64,000 nt of DNA from Saxidomus purpurata (GCA_022818135.1 JAFMSR010000002.1:49322801-49386800); one strand, 5' to 3'. Shown: positions 26,201 through 35,512, counted from the stretch's first letter. Notes: generated from the letters alone by a model not told the origin. Translations and numbers: made by a program.

Positions 26201-26293
26201 CACCTCCAGTGGATAGTTTCCTCCTCCTTGTAATCGGAAGCCCCATGGAGCACCGCCTGATAATGTAAGTGTCAACCTTTCTCCGGTCACCAT
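7438..26293 (-). CDS. Synaptopodin-2-like PDZ and proline-rich actin-associated protein (gene span, exons listed separately)
   Basis: Coding exons on the minus strand in order are 26293-26195, 13962-13811, 12795-11633, optional 10676-10602 and 10287-10261, and 8241-7438. The N-terminal PDZ domain (about residues 1-84) has GGAPWGFRLQGG in its carboxylate-binding loop, the signature of the myopodin/SYNPO2 PDZ. A long disordered Pro/Ser-rich middle follows, with PPVPPKP and a polyproline run (PPPPPLPPSP). The C-terminal exon has KGARMFARRKRKANKW, GAKLFQKRQQRVEKFV and SPWNAAA, all typical of synaptopodins. In vertebrates these proteins bind actin, alpha-actinin and filamin at Z-discs and stress fibres. 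All junctions keep phase. The last exon seen ends at a splice donor, so the 3' end is not certain: it is missing, or the reading runs three codons into the intron to a TGA. A SYNPO2 homologue by family is well supported; orthology within SYNPO/SYNPO2/SYNPO2L cannot be settled. Confidence 0.9.
8242..10260. other. Intron of the synaptopodin-2-like gene
   Basis: AT-rich intron. I see no mobile element with clear ends and no further exon with matched splice sites. An isolated GACGGACGGACG (about 10140-10155) is the linker motif of the tandem-core elements but has no element around it. Confidence 0.5.
10261..10287 (-). CDS. Candidate 27-nt microexon, synaptopodin-2-like gene
   Basis: On the minus strand, CTTCTTGCAACCTGCAG precedes and GTAAGA follows a 27-nt block that begins and ends in phase 1, the phase of the neighbouring junctions. 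It would add VIPTLGSMF without a stop whether or not the 75-nt exon upstream is used. It is short, so chance is a real alternative. Confidence 0.4.
10602..10676 (-). CDS. Candidate 75-nt cassette exon, acidic, synaptopodin-2-like gene
   Basis: On the minus strand, GCATGTTATAG precedes and G|GTATGC follows. The phase is 1 on both sides, so it can be included or skipped. It reads DHNDTNDEGFTADD then TNSDAGSNASG, an open, Asp/Asn-rich, disordered segment. Joined to exon 11633 (A + TA, Ile) and exon 8241 (G + AG, Glu) it keeps frame. Its composition contrasts with the AT-rich intron around it. Confidence 0.65.
11313..11584. mobile_element. Candidate short TIR element (MITE)
   Basis: AGGGCTGTTCCG at 11313 recurs as its reverse complement CGGAACAGCCCT ending at 11584. 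The pair encloses about 250 bp of AT-rich intron with no ORF. The repeat is 12 bp, and I find no clear target duplication, so this is moderate evidence only. Confidence 0.45.
11633..12795 (-). CDS. Synaptopodin-2-like gene, proline-rich central exon
   Basis: The acceptor is TTTCATTCCAG and the donor CGAA|GTAAGT. The 1163 nt enter in phase 2 from the PDZ exon (AG + A, Arg) and leave in phase 1. Low-complexity Ser/Pro/Arg-rich sequence, with IWQPP and VMWQPR (two related Trp-Pro motifs, each after an S-P), VVWTPP, a class II SH3 site in KGPPVPPKP, and PPPPPLPPSPSENP near the C-terminal part. The exon begins PAGAHGASQPLDPQRH, 22 codons before the first internal Met-Met pair. Likely a disordered scaffold segment for SH3, EVH1 or WW partners. 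Confidence 0.9.
13811..13962 (-). CDS. Synaptopodin-2-like gene, second half of the PDZ domain
   Basis: The acceptor is TTATTTCCAG and the donor CGAG|GTAAGT. The 152 nt start in phase 0. The exon encodes IRKNSHSQRAGLKEGDVVLG, then INGYPLSGKSHQSAMDIVEM and ASGQIVFEVAR. RAGLKEGDVVLGINGYPL is the classic PDZ beta-D/alpha-A core. The histidine in GKSHQSAMDIV is at or near the start of helix alpha-B. Confidence 0.95.
14155..16092 (+). mobile_element. Tandem-core element, AGTCGAGCT family, with a nested element
   Basis: The 5' end is AACAAGAGCTGTCAGTAGG, then the subterminal repeat GCGCGCTTGACTTTTTTAG; the 3' end is CCTCTTTTCTTCGAAAAGTC followed by GAGCTAAAAA. The core is a series of degenerate units with GACAGAGTTATGTACTCTTG and GTTTTGAAATAAAGTG. 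A second element (14857-15870) interrupts it: the uninterrupted copy at 57604 reads AAGTCAAAGAAGGGCCATAA at the matching point. It lies in the 12-kb intron of the synaptopodin-2-like gene. Confidence 0.8.
14857..15870 (+). mobile_element. Nested element starting ACTAGATGGGTGTTCAGTAG
   Basis: Begins ACTAGATGGGTGTTCAGTAG, AACACTTGTG, and contains about six degenerate units with AAAAGGGGCATAACTCTGTC and TTTGGCGGCATCA. It closes with GACGGACGGACGCGGACC. Other copies are at 43873-44110, 51258-51985 and 62762-62930. Unit length is about 150-165 bp. No coding capacity. Confidence 0.75.
16520..17044. mobile_element. Long-armed foldback MITE
   Basis: The left end AAATGTCCCTTCATACGCCG, AAGGGACGTATTATG is mirrored at the right end by CATAATACGTCCCTTTGGGC, GTATGAAAAGGGATG. 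The arms continue inward: CTCTCTAAATCGAACAGTTT and CACCAAACTTGGT on the left pair with ACCAAGTTTGGTGAA and AAAACTGTTCGACTTAGAGA on the right. About 525 bp in all, with no ORF of note, in the 12-kb intron. Confidence 0.8.
17045..18600. other. Intron, nothing specific seen
   Basis: AT-rich intron of the synaptopodin-2-like gene. No exon, RNA gene or bounded repeat was recognised. Confidence 0.5.
18615..19015 (-). mobile_element. Tandem-core element, TATACCCCCGAACACAAA family (short copy)
   Basis: About two and a half degenerate units with TGACCAGGGGTTTTG, TTTAGTGTCCACAAGATTTT and CATGCACAAC, closing with GACAGACGGACATGCTGAAT and GTGTTCGGGGGTATAA. It is the reverse complement of the copy at 19748-20430. 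No ORF. Confidence 0.65.
19490..19562 (-). other. Degenerate tRNA-like sequence, Arg(CCT)-like
   Basis: The minus strand reads GAGGTTTATTGTTGGACTCC, TAACCCCGATGGTCGTGTGT, TTGAATCTCGGC. This has an anticodon-loop-like CTCCTAA and a T-arm/B-box-like GTGTTTGAATCTC. The 5' half lacks a clean acceptor stem. Most likely a tRNA pseudogene or SINE head. Confidence 0.35.
19748..20430 (+). mobile_element. Tandem-core element, TATACCCCCGAACACAAA family
   Basis: Starts TTATACCCCCGAACACAAAG, then a GTCTGTCCGTC-rich block, then four units of about 150-165 bp with TTGTGGACGCTAAATCTCCA, AATTTAATGATACTTCACA, TAGTTGTGCATGG and GGTCAAGGTCACAGGGGCT. The right end fades without a terminal hairpin. The open frame at 20085-20291 is only the tandem unit. 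Confidence 0.7.
20885..21748 (+). mobile_element. Tandem-core element, CCCCCGAA family, complete
   Basis: The 5' end AACAAGAGCTGTCCCTCACA is followed by AGTGACGAATACCCCCGAAA. The 3' end has CACACGGACGGACGGTGCG, then the hairpin ATGCCACCCTTCGGGGGCAT. CCCCCGAA and TTCGGGGG are the subterminal inverted repeat. The core is four to five units with AGTGTGACCTTGACCTTTG, TTGCACGCGACACGTCGTC and ATGCATGACAAAGTTACAGT. No ORF. Confidence 0.8.
21869..22254. mobile_element. TTAA-flanked MITE with AGGGACATACCCTA termini
   Basis: The perfect inverted repeat AGGGACATACCCTA / TAGGGTATGTCCCT is directly bounded by TTAA on both sides (21869-21872 and 22251-22254). A TTAA target duplication is known for piggyBac and Kolobok superfamilies; an AGGG-type terminus would suit Kolobok better. 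The 378-bp interior is AT-rich with no ORF. Confidence 0.8.
22255..24112. other. Intron, nothing specific seen
   Basis: AT-rich sequence with homopolymer runs (T run near 22840). No gene, RNA or bounded repeat was recognised. Confidence 0.45.
24113..24946. mobile_element. Foldback element with arrayed palindromes (CGAATACAGCTCC)
   Basis: The left arm (from GTGCACTGTAACACCGGA at 24115) and the right arm (ending TCCGGTATTACAGTGCAC at 24944) are inverted copies of about 120-130 bp. Each arm itself contains palindromic pairs of CGAATACAGCTC and GAGCTGTATTCG, so GAATACAGCT motifs occur about eight times. The loop (24245-24780) is unrelated AT-rich DNA with short frames only. A non-autonomous foldback transposon is the best call; the superfamily is unknown. 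Confidence 0.75.
24950..26194. other. Intron, nothing specific seen
   Basis: Intron between the two PDZ exons of the synaptopodin-2-like gene. The plus frame at 25704-25922 has no recognisable family and no splice support. Confidence 0.45.
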
Positions 26294-26426
26294 TTTGTCG
26301 TCTGGTTCTAGTTAAAAATCCGAAACACCGTTATAACTTCCTGTCACACAACAACTCCGTAACTTCCTCTGACAACCACACTCTCAGACTTTCCTGGTGA
26401 CGCCCCGTTACATGGTGTTCTCAAGC
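26195..26426 (-). CDS. Synaptopodin-2-like gene, first coding exon (5' UTR plus start of PDZ)
   Basis: The ATG is at 26291-26293. The coding part (26195-26293, 33 codons) encodes MVTGERLTLTLSGGAPWGFR, LQGGGNYPLEVAK and ends in phase 0 at AAG|GTCAGT. GGAPWGFRLQGG is the SYNPO2-type PDZ carboxylate loop. On the minus strand TTTTATTATTATTGACAG at 26427 is a good acceptor, so 26294-26426 is probably spliced 5' UTR and the promoter lies further right, in a position I cannot see. ACAAAATGG gives the start A at -3 and G at +4. Confidence 0.9.
26408..26413 (-). promoter_or_regulatory. Minimal start-stop uORF in the 5' UTR
   Basis: In the inferred 5' UTR the first ATG is immediately followed by TAA (ACACCATGTAACGG on the minus strand), about 115 nt before the main ATG. 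The context has A at -3. Start-stop elements of this kind are known to stall ribosomes; an effect here is inference. Confidence 0.5.
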
Positions 26427-28086
26427 CTGTCAATAATAATAAAATATAAATCTTAATTTTAAATATTGTTCAGACGTCGAGTATAACTCCAGAAAACGCT
26501 AAAATGCCACAGTGTCTTCACAGCGCACTATATCGCGAACAAGTAGCAAGATATTCCGTGAGATAGAATTCTGGCAAATGCTGTTGTACTGAAAAAAGTG
26601 TGCACCGATGTATGTTTAATACATTATGGCTTTGATTTTCTGTTATTCGAACAGAGCTATATGTAAACAAACCTTCCCTGAACAGTTTCGCCTTGCGCGA
26701 TGAAACACGGTTCAGTTCTCTGGAAATCACCGCCCCGAGCGAACAGTTCTAAATATTTGTTCGAATCGCTGTTGATGCTAGATAACAACAGAAACAACAA
26801 AACTATCGGGTACTCAGCTGTTTTGTATACTGATATAACATATCGCAAAATCTCGTAAACAATTGATGCAGATGAAAAATCAGTTTCGACTTATGTTAAC
26901 ATTAATAATTCTGCATGTGCAGACATCAAACAATAACCCCCTTCTTGTGTTTCTTTTCACAAGATATCGCCTCGAATTTATTTCTTTATTTACATTTAAG
27001 TTTTAAAATAATCAGTCACAGTTTATGAGAAATTGTAAGCGCTAACGTTATCAGATTTACCAGTGTAACTTGCATGAAAATCCGAATTGACGTTAAAAAT
27101 TACATCTGGGCGTACACAAATTAAAGATTAACCGTATTTTTCAAACTTCCACACTACAAACTTGTGTTTAACAAAATCAGTCTTTGGGGTTTTCACACCC
27201 TTGATTTAAGGACGATCGTCGCTTCCTTGGTTGTGTACCTATGTATAACACAGCTACTGAACGCACTCTCCAGAAACGCTGAACCCCGAAACAGACATTT
27301 TCCTAGTGCATATATTTGTATATAATGTTTGTGGTATGTTGATATATTGTTTACGGAATTTGAAGTTGTTTTTTTCTAGAGCAGTCGGAGCCGGGAGATA
27401 TTAAAGTTCCGTGAAAGTATTTTTCCCTCTGAAAGTTCTCTAGAGCAAAGAAAAATGAAAACTCTTGTGGAAGTCTGTGTATAAGCATAAAAAGTAGCAC
27501 TATTAATCAATACAAAACATTTCAGGAAAATTATGAGAAAGTTTGTAAACTGTTTACAGCAGCAAAAGTAATCTACATGGTTTCTCAGATCAAGTAGAAT
27601 ACCGTTTTATGACATGTAGCATCATGAAATAACTTTGATAAATATCATATAAATCAAGTAAACATTCTACTTTGAAAGTCGATTGCGGAGATACAAGATA
27701 CAACACGCAATAAGAATTTTGGCATTATTTCCCGCCAAAGAAACATCTCGTCTGCTGACAGCAGTTAATTTTCTAACCATTCCATAAAAAAAACAAAGCA
27801 CACAGAAATAGCTTATATATATATGCCACCTTGAAAACATGCTAAAGAATAAGAAATGATGACTAGCAATGACCTGTTTGCTTTATTCGTCACAGAAAGA
27901 AATACAGAAACCTTGGAGTGGCATATTTATTATGTGTCTCTTCCAACATGTGATTCTAATCGTCAGAAATTCAATCATTCAAAGAATGGATGATGCACTA
28001 ATCAATGTTAACAGCCATTACTCACAGGTATCCTATACAAGCTTGAAAGGTCCATTACAGGCAGTTTTCCGTTACAAACATTCAAC
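26427..28086. other. Upstream region of the synaptopodin-2-like gene; no gene seen
   Basis: AT-rich. It should contain either an intron to an upstream non-coding exon or the promoter. I found no TATA-plus-initiator arrangement or CpG-rich block that I would call. Confidence 0.4.
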
Positions 28087-29175
28087 AGGAGGGCCAAGAT
28101 GGTCCTTTATCGCTCACCTGGCTTCAACTGGCTATAATACAAGGTCAACAATAGTGTTGCAGAAAGGGTAACAATTTACATGGGGTCCTGATGTGAACAA
28201 TCTACATAGCGGCCCAATGCTTCATTTCAAAAACCAGGCCTTGTGGCTTAAGACAAGAAGGTTTTTAAAGTTTTCCCTATAATCAAGTTTATGGGAACCA
28301 AGTGACCCTCCCCCCTCCTCCTTAGAGAAATTGAAGAATGAATTAGATTAAAATCCAACCAACTGTTTACTGATAACTACTTCTGTAGCAATTCAAAGAT
28401 TAAAAATTAGTTCTATTATGGTGCATTATGAAATATACAAAGTTATCATTAATGATAACCAACCAAGTCTGCAAAATAAAATGATGAATACAAAAAGTTG
28501 CAAAACAAACTAAATACAAAATTCTTAAACATGTCAGAAAGAAATTTCACTGTCTGATGTCTGTAATAATAATAATAATAATAAATTCTTTATTTATCGA
28601 AGGTAACATGTAAAGATATATCCAAAGAACTTAACATACCTTAGTTAAAACATGGCCTTCTCTAAAAATTCCTAAATATAATTATGATTGTAATCTCTAA
28701 GAATTTTGGATTGTGGAAAACAATGTTGCTACTCATAGCATTATATAAGCATCATTCTGCAAGTCAATATATTTTTGTACAGTTATGAAATAGCTTGTGT
28801 CAATGCTATTTTAAGACAAATTGGTTTTCTATGTTTTTACATCATTTAAGTATTGACATGGTTTCTGTGGGTCTAAATTTAAACAATCTTGGTAGAGGTC
28901 CACTTTGCAATGGCACATGCCAAATATCTTAGCTCTAGGTCTTCCTGTTCTTGAGAAGATTTTTAAAGTCTTTCCTATTTGTTGCCATAGCACCCAGAGT
29001 TCTGCGTGGAATGAAATAATTTGAACAACTATGAGAGGGCTGTATGCAAGGAAAATCCCTGCCAAGTTTCATCAACATTGGCTCAGTGGTTTCGTAGGAG
29101 ATGTTGTTTGAAGGAAAATTTTAACGGACGCACGGCGTACGACGGACGGAATGCGATCCTAATAGCTCACTCCGG
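28087..29175 (+). mobile_element. Tandem-core element, GCTCACCT family
   Basis: The 5' end reads CAACAGGAGGGCCAAGATGG, TCCTTTATCGCTCACCTGG (hairpin GGGCCA/TGGTCC, then the GCTCACC repeat). The 3' part has CCTGCCAAGTTTCATCAACA, TTGGCTCAGTGGTTTC, then GTACGACGGACGGAATGC and AATAGCTCACTCCGG. The short frames on either strand are shared with other copies and are not genes. A TAA microsatellite sits inside at about 28565-28586. Confidence 0.65.
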
Positions 29176-30074
29176 CACTTTTTTACTACAAGAGTTGATA
29201 GCCTCCTTACAAGTTTTTCTTTCATTTAAAACATTAAAAGTAGCATGGCTACAATTATAACAAACATTTAAATAGCCTCATTCAAGCAACATTTTCATTA
29301 CAAACATTGAAAAATCCATCACATGCAACTTTTATCACAAACAATGAAAATGTTCCATTACAAGCAACTCTGCCATTGCAAACATTGAATCAGGCATTGA
29401 AAGTACACTTCAATCGCAAACATATGAAACATCTCCATGATAAGTATACCATTAAAATATGACAGCAACATACACTGATATTTGCTATATAATAGCCACC
29501 TCCTGTCTCTCAGTTATTCCGAAAAAAGAATCCCGTTTTTGTATGCATCAACAGACTTTACCTGACCAGAAAAAAACTAGTACAGGAATCGGTAAGTGGT
29601 GTTTGAACTATCAGAGATAGTGCGATATCCTAACAGTCAGTCGAACTTTTCAATTATCGAAATATATCTTCACTATATGTATTTAGGTTAGGAAACAGGA
29701 AAGAAAGCTTGGATTTTATCATGTTTAAAGAAGGAGAAACAGTCAATTTTGCAGACACAAATTGTAATAGCCGTTCAATAATGCAGATAATATTCAACAT
29801 ATTGAATTCAAAGTCTTCGAATACACCTTAAATTTGGCCAAGCACCAAGAATATAAAACTAGTTAAAACTACCTATTTTCAGTTTTACTAACAATAATTG
29901 CATATAATTTTGGTTCATTATGTATTTAATGATTTAAGTAAAACATTTAAAATATTAAACGGCTGTTTTAAGTTTTTTTTAACCTTTGAATGTGATAAGC
30001 ATTGAAACAGAGATTTTTGAGAGGAGAAGATGTTTTTCTAACTTTGCCAATAACTAGTATGGAATGAATATCAA

Positions 30075-30835
30075 GTATATGACCCATTGCTGTCAATTTA
30101 CACCATGGATACGTCTTTTCAAGCTTCCAATCAAGTTCCTGATGATCCTTCGTTGCATGTTGTTCTATTCTTGGGCCAGCGTGGCACCAAGCTCCTCCTG
30201 CAGACTTGTAGGTCGCACTAAACGGGCTGAATTTGCAGGCTACAACTCATTCTAGATATGCCCAGTAAGATTAAAGTCCTGAGATCGGGCAGACCAGTTC
30301 AGACGCTCAATTTCTTCACTCTCCAAGCATTGGCAGCATGAGGAAGAACATTACCTTCCACCAGAATAAACCTATCACCTACTGCACCAGTGTACAACCT
30401 TACATTGACATCTAGTATGGAGGACAGTCAGTGGGTCATGGTCAAGTACACAGTTTTTCGTGCACCAATCCCATCATGCTCAGCAATATCGGCCGCAAGG
30501 AACCTCTTCCATGGTCTTCTCCACACGACCAGCTTCGTGCAACATCGTCCGGACAGTTTGGTTCGAAACATTGACCCCAGATGCATTTTGGGAGTCACAC
30601 CGAAGCTGGATTGTAGTGGCAAAGCGGTTCCTACAGGCCTGAATAATCAGTAGCCCTTTCTCTGCTACCACCATGTCGTCTGACTGGTGTGTCATGCTGC
30701 TGAAACCTTGCCAAGGCTCTGGTTATCACATTATCGTGCAGACCAAGGGTTTCGCGCAGCTGACGATGTGTAACCCCCTGCAGCCTGTCACATGTTTGCT
30801 TCAGATAAATGTCTTTTTACGTTTGCATTCGCCAT
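30075..30835 (-). pseudogene. Tc1/mariner-type transposase remnant
   Basis: Read from 30835 down the minus strand, fragments in different frames follow the order of a Tc1-like transposase. An N-terminal start (MANANVKRHLSEANM, then a stop) is followed by a helix-turn-helix region with CRNRFATTIQ and VSNQTVRTMLHEAGR, then RPWKRFLAADIAEH. The catalytic-core end has GAVGDRFILVEGNVLPHAA and NWSARSQDFNLTGHI followed by a stop, where the family has NWPARSPDLNPIEHIW. The C-terminal RRIIRNLIGSLKRRIHGV follows. Several frameshifts and stops; not functional. Terminal inverted repeats were not located. Confidence 0.75.
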
Positions 30836-31129
30836 ATTCAATGATTAACCTGTATGCTTGTAAAGTGGTTTGTACATGAGTCATGTAGATGCAGAAGGTG
30901 CACTAAGATTCATGAAAATCAAGGGGTACATGTATATTATTTCCATTTCTGTCTGTCATATGAGCTAATGTATACAATGGGGGCTATCTCAATACAATTA
31001 AGAAATAATAAATGTGCCCATGTATGCTATAGGTGATTTACATACAGTCAGGAGTTCGGATGTGTAGTACATGTTATATATCGAACGCGTAGCACGAGCA
31101 ATTTAATTTTTAGCATACGAACGACCAGA

Positions 31130-32042
31130 ATTTCTAAATTGAACAAGGGCCATCATTTAAATCAAATTTGCTAAAGACTTACTTAATTTGTGACTGACTA
31201 ATACCTCTGAAAAGTTTTATAAAGTTTCAAATCAATCCAGTTACTGGTTAATGAGATATACATGTATACACGATAGCACAGGTGGCCGGCGCGGGGTTTG
31301 GACCCCCATCCCCCCAGAGGCCCCTCTACAACCCTGGTACCCCATATACTGCCATATACTGATATATTAAAACAAAATAATAAAACCTATAGTAGTAAAG
31401 GTATAACACTATCGGGTCCGGAAATCACGAAAATATACACTGACCTTATTCAACAAGGCCGTGTGTTCAACGTGGATATAAATACCCATAACTGAATAAT
31501 GAGATATTCGTGCATGATAGAAGATTGCACGAAAAATTTGAACCAACTTCTAAGTCCAAAAAGGGCCATAATTCAGTACCAATTTATCTAATTTGACTGA
31601 CTGACACCTTTGAATACTTTGTCCAAGTTTCCAATCAAATTTATGGGTGGTCATTTAAATGTGTGCATCATAATTGCTTGTACACAAAACTCTAACCAAA
31701 TTTAAGGCAAAATTCAAACCAGAATGTGGCCATGCTTTGAAATAAATTCAGTCAAGAGTTAATTTAACTTGAATGTCTGATACCCTAGAACACTTTCAAA
31801 TCAATCCAATCAGTGCTTACTGAGATATGTGCATGATAGTAGCTTGCATGCAAAACTTGAACAAAAATTCAAAAGTCCAACAAGGGCCATAATTTGCAAT
31901 GGATTCAGTCAAGATTATCTAACTTGCTTGTACCCCTGAACAATTTAGTAAAGTTTCAAATCAATCCCATAATATCCATATGACGGTAGCTTACAAGGGT
32001 GACTGCAATAGCCCTCCTTATTTCCCGAATAGCCGAGCTAAA
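31130..32042 (+). mobile_element. Tandem-core element, AATAGCCGAGCT family, with a nested insertion
   Basis: Units with AACAAGGGCCATAATTTG, TTTCAAATCAATCCA and TGAGATATGTGCATGATAG, about 160-180 bp each, ending TTCCCGAATAGCCGAGCTAA. It is related to the element at 45662-46683. The 5' terminus with CAAGAG is not clear here, and a 237-bp piece (31260-31496) interrupts one unit. Confidence 0.6.
31260..31496. mobile_element. 237-bp insertion with 11-bp direct repeats
   Basis: TAATGAGATAT occurs at 31249-31259 and again at 31497-31507. Removing one copy plus the piece between restores the unit seen in sibling copies (GGTTACTGAGATATGTGCATG). The insert contains a GC-rich block (CACAGGTGGCCGGCGCGGGG) and no recognisable domain. 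The long duplication suggests a retroposed or endonuclease-cut insertion rather than a cut-and-paste transposon. Confidence 0.5.
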
Positions 32043-32044
32043 AT

Positions 32045-33040
32045 GAGAAATAAGCATGATGTGTAAAACTAGTAGTGACACGGTACCCTTGATGACACAC
32101 TTACCACTTACTCATTAATAGTTCTAGGCAAAGTTAACACTTTTTCATTACGTCAATGCGTTGTTACGGTTTGCTTTTTTTGTATCTTAGGCGTAATGAT
32201 GTACAGTTTGTAGAAGAAATAATTACCCGTCAATTCAGAAAAAGAATACGGCTTGCACTATAAAACAAGTGTAAAACATTCACCAGTACAATATACCTGA
32301 CAGCCCACGCAGACTGAAATTCTGTACACGTACCTGCACACAACATGATAAAATAACTAAGTAAGCAAAGAACCAAAGTCTACAAATCACGACTTTATCA
32401 AAACATATATATAATAAATACCCTACCTTAGAATAATCCACTGAAAGTTAGTTGTCTCTGTGTCAGAATGAAGCCAAGAATATCACAGATTTACGTGCAC
32501 GTGAGAAACAGATGTATGTATTTTAGCTTAGAAGAAGGGCGCAATGAAACCTGCTACACATTGAGAGTGTCTCTAGGTAAGTACCGTTACATCTATTGAT
32601 CTAATTACTGGATGGTAGTCTTAACGATATAACGTGTTCGTGAAAAAACATACCCCGTGTCCATGGAACACGTTAGATAAATACCATTGAATTCATGCAC
32701 CTGGCAAAAACACAGCTCACGAAATGACCTTTCTTATGATACTGTAATGCTGGAGATGAAGTCCCCACAATTCAATATGTTAGCTAATCTATTGAAAACA
32801 ATATTATCCGCCCATCATTTAGGTTTAAATTCTACATACGACATTAATTTGAACATAAAAATGTGCATGACGAACAACATTAATGACTATCAGGGTTAGG
32901 GTCAAATGGCGTCTGCTGATTCCTTGAAGTTGACAATTGTATTTTATTTCTAATTAAAAAGCAAAATGGAACGGGTATATACATTACAATACAAATTTTG
33001 TCAAATTTCAATTGCTGCTCTATGACTTGGCATTTTTGTT
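32045..33040. other. No gene seen
   Basis: AT-rich intergenic sequence with no bounded repeat or splice-supported exon. Short frames only. Confidence 0.45.
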
Positions 33041-33059
33041 CTGAAACAAATACTCGAAA

Positions 33060-33423
33060 ATGGGGGAAAATACCAGAAAGAGCTCTGAGATGTGTGTATG
33101 ATGATTACTCCGCTTCCTACAATGAACTTTAAAGTAGAATTAAGCTGCTTCCACTGCATAATAGACGAAGGTGGTCTAAAGCTACAGAAACTTTTAAAAT
33201 ATTGAATGGTTAAGCACCACAGGTTTTGACTGACTTCGTTAGGAAAAGAAATTCATCAATAAATTTTCGCTTAAGTCCCACGTGTAAAATCTACAGTAGA
33301 ACATTTGGTAAGCATTCTCTCAGATATGCTGCTCCTGTACTCTGGAATTCCCTTCCAGAGAATTTTAGATCTGCCCCCAGCTTTAATCAGCAATTACTAA
33401 GATCAAATCGAATTTTCTTTTAA
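33060..33423 (+). pseudogene. Non-LTR retrotransposon reverse-transcriptase C-terminal remnant
   Basis: The plus-strand sequence gives ALRCVYDDYSASYNEL, then (after a frame break) IKLLPLHNR and ATETFKILNG. From 33226 an open stretch follows with TDFVRKRNSSINFRLS, HSLRYAAPVLWNSLPENFRS and FNQQLLRSNRIFF. This pattern (Y-x-D-Y-x-S-Y, ETFKI-N, R-A-x-LWNSLP) is the usual tail of LINE ORF2 proteins after the polymerase domain. The copy is 5' truncated and broken. Confidence 0.75.
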
Positions 33424-33934
33424 ATTTTGAATTGTAGCGGACGTCTGCTGAGAAGGAAAAATATGACATACTGTATCGATTGTGACTATATTGTGTTGAA
33501 AATTTGAGTTGAACAAAAGAGTTAATAAATTATATTTTGCCTTTTCAAAAACGAAAGTAGGTTTTCAAGTTTTCAAATATCTTTGTAATTTTTCTTTTTC
33601 AAAGAAAAACGGTAAATGAAATAACAATCAATACATTTATGCAAATATACATTCGATCCCGACAAACACTCGTCATTACCTCAATAAGTGAAATTATATC
33701 AAGTATTATAACATCTGTTTTCTATAATTTTGAGAACAATGTGAAAACTGTACATATACTTTAATAATCTGTCTTAAAATATTGTTTTTCAATGCTTTTT
33801 AAAACTTTTTGTTAAATATGTATACATGTATGTTTTTCACGGTCGGTTCAAAAGCTCTTACGAGCTCATGTTTTTCTCTTTGTAGTCTTGCCGAAATAAA
33901 ATAATTCTCATCTTATAAAATGTCACATGTGCAG

Positions 33935-34175
33935 TCGCCTAAGTGCAGTGGCAACGTGTTCATTTGAGGAACACAGGAGCCCGTGTTCGTTCCCCACCAG
34001 TGCCATGAGAGTAATGTCCTTAGTCAAGACACGTCATTCCACACTTTACTGACAACCAAATAACAACCTCGACCCATCCAGAACACATAGTACAGATGGA
34101 ACCGCCAAAGGACACTTGTGTAACAGTTTTGAATTCTAATACAACAGAAAGTGGAAAGGATTCTCAAAGTTTCCT
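33935..34175 (+). repeat. tRNA-derived SINE-like sequence
   Basis: GTCGCCTAAGTGCAGTGGCA resembles an A box and CCCGTGTTCGTTCCCCACC a B box, about 50 bp apart. The downstream body has CCTTAGTCAAGACACGTCAT, TCCACACTTTACTGACAAC, a tract of the type conserved in metazoan SINEs. No clear target duplication. Confidence 0.55.
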
Positions 34176-35037
34176 GGTATGCATGAATAGGAGAGTAACC
34201 ACGCCCTCAACATTAACGCCTTCTAATCAACATTTGTGTAGGCACTAGATTGAAACATACAACATGTTGTTAAATGCAATTAAGCAACTCGTTTCCGAGA
34301 AACGCATGTAATGTTCGCATTGTTGGAGAGTATGATCACTTAGTTTTTGTGGAAAAACCCATTCATCCGGGTTATACGGGAGAATTTTTTAAGGGCAGCT
34401 TCACTAAATCCCCATAATTGAATTTTGTCTTAAGATACGCATATGAATGACCGTGCATTTACAGTAAGTTCCTGGTACAGTCCTTAAAATGACGAAGGTA
34501 AGGCCAGCCCATTTCTAGTGTCAGATAGTAAAGATTCTGTGTGTTTATCGTGATACAGGAACACTGAGTGACAATGACTATTCTTTTATGATTTTTTTAA
34601 TTTGATTTATCACTTCAACATGTTCAAGTCTGACATTCTTGCGCATGCTTTTCTTACCACAATTGTATTGTTTACCTTTTTACAAGAAGTCGACAATATA
34701 TATTCATGTCCTAATATGAATTTTGCTATGTTTACATAATTATGCAAGCAATAAAGATGCTGTTTACAATATTGAATAGGCAATGGTTTACAGTTTTAGT
34801 TCAGTAAACGCCAACAAAATTTTAAAACAGGCAGGTTTGTCAGCAGACGAGATCATCAGGTCGGACGTTACACAACAGTTAGAACCTGTAAACCTAGTTA
34901 TAGTTTGCGTGAAAGGATCGTTCTATATCAATTTGCATGGTGTTTGAAATCAGAAATAAACCTAAGAAATAAATCTTGGTATATAAGTCGGGTTGATGAC
35001 CTGCAAAACGTTAATGTAACAAATAACTTTTAAAGAC

Positions 35038-35092
35038 GTGCCCGGTTGGTGAACAACATTATTGTGGGTTCGAATCCCACAACGGATAACAG
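35038..35092 (+). repeat. tRNA-like B-box fragment (possible SINE head)
   Basis: GTGGGTTCGAATCCCACAAC is a near-perfect tRNA T-arm with a 5-bp stem (GTGGG/CCCAC). CCCGGTTGGTGAACAAC upstream could be a degraded A box. No acceptor-stem pairing, so not a functional tRNA. Confidence 0.45.
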
Positions 35093-35384
35093 CAGATACC
35101 GGTGCTGGTTTCTGCGAGGATACAAATGCAAGAGTGATTCTATAAGCTTCAGGTTTGTTTCAAAATTGAGTAAATTAAATTGGTATAAAATAAACAGTAG
35201 TTATAACCCAAACGAGACGTCGTGCCACACAATACAGATACGGTGATTTGTATAAGCAATTTTATCTGTGTAAAGATCATCTATGAGTGTTAAAATATAA
35301 AACTATTATTGTGGTGTTTTTTTCCCCAAATCGGGGTTATTTGCTTGAGCCTACCTTTGCCATTAGTGTAAAACTTATTTTAGC

Positions 35385-35512
35385 GAAATAAACATTTACC
35401 ATGCTTTAAAACTCAATTGAAATAAACATTTACCATTCGTTAAGAACTTCCGTGAAATAGACATTTACCATGCGTTAAGAACGTCAGTGAAATAGACATT
35501 TACCATGCAACA
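35385..35512 (+). repeat. Short tandem repeat, about 37-bp unit, about 4 copies
   Basis: The block AAATAGACATTTACCATGCG plus TTAAGAACGTCAGTG recurs four times with divergence (AATAAACATTTACCATGCTT, then ATTCG, GCG and GCAA variants). No gene nearby. Confidence 0.75.
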
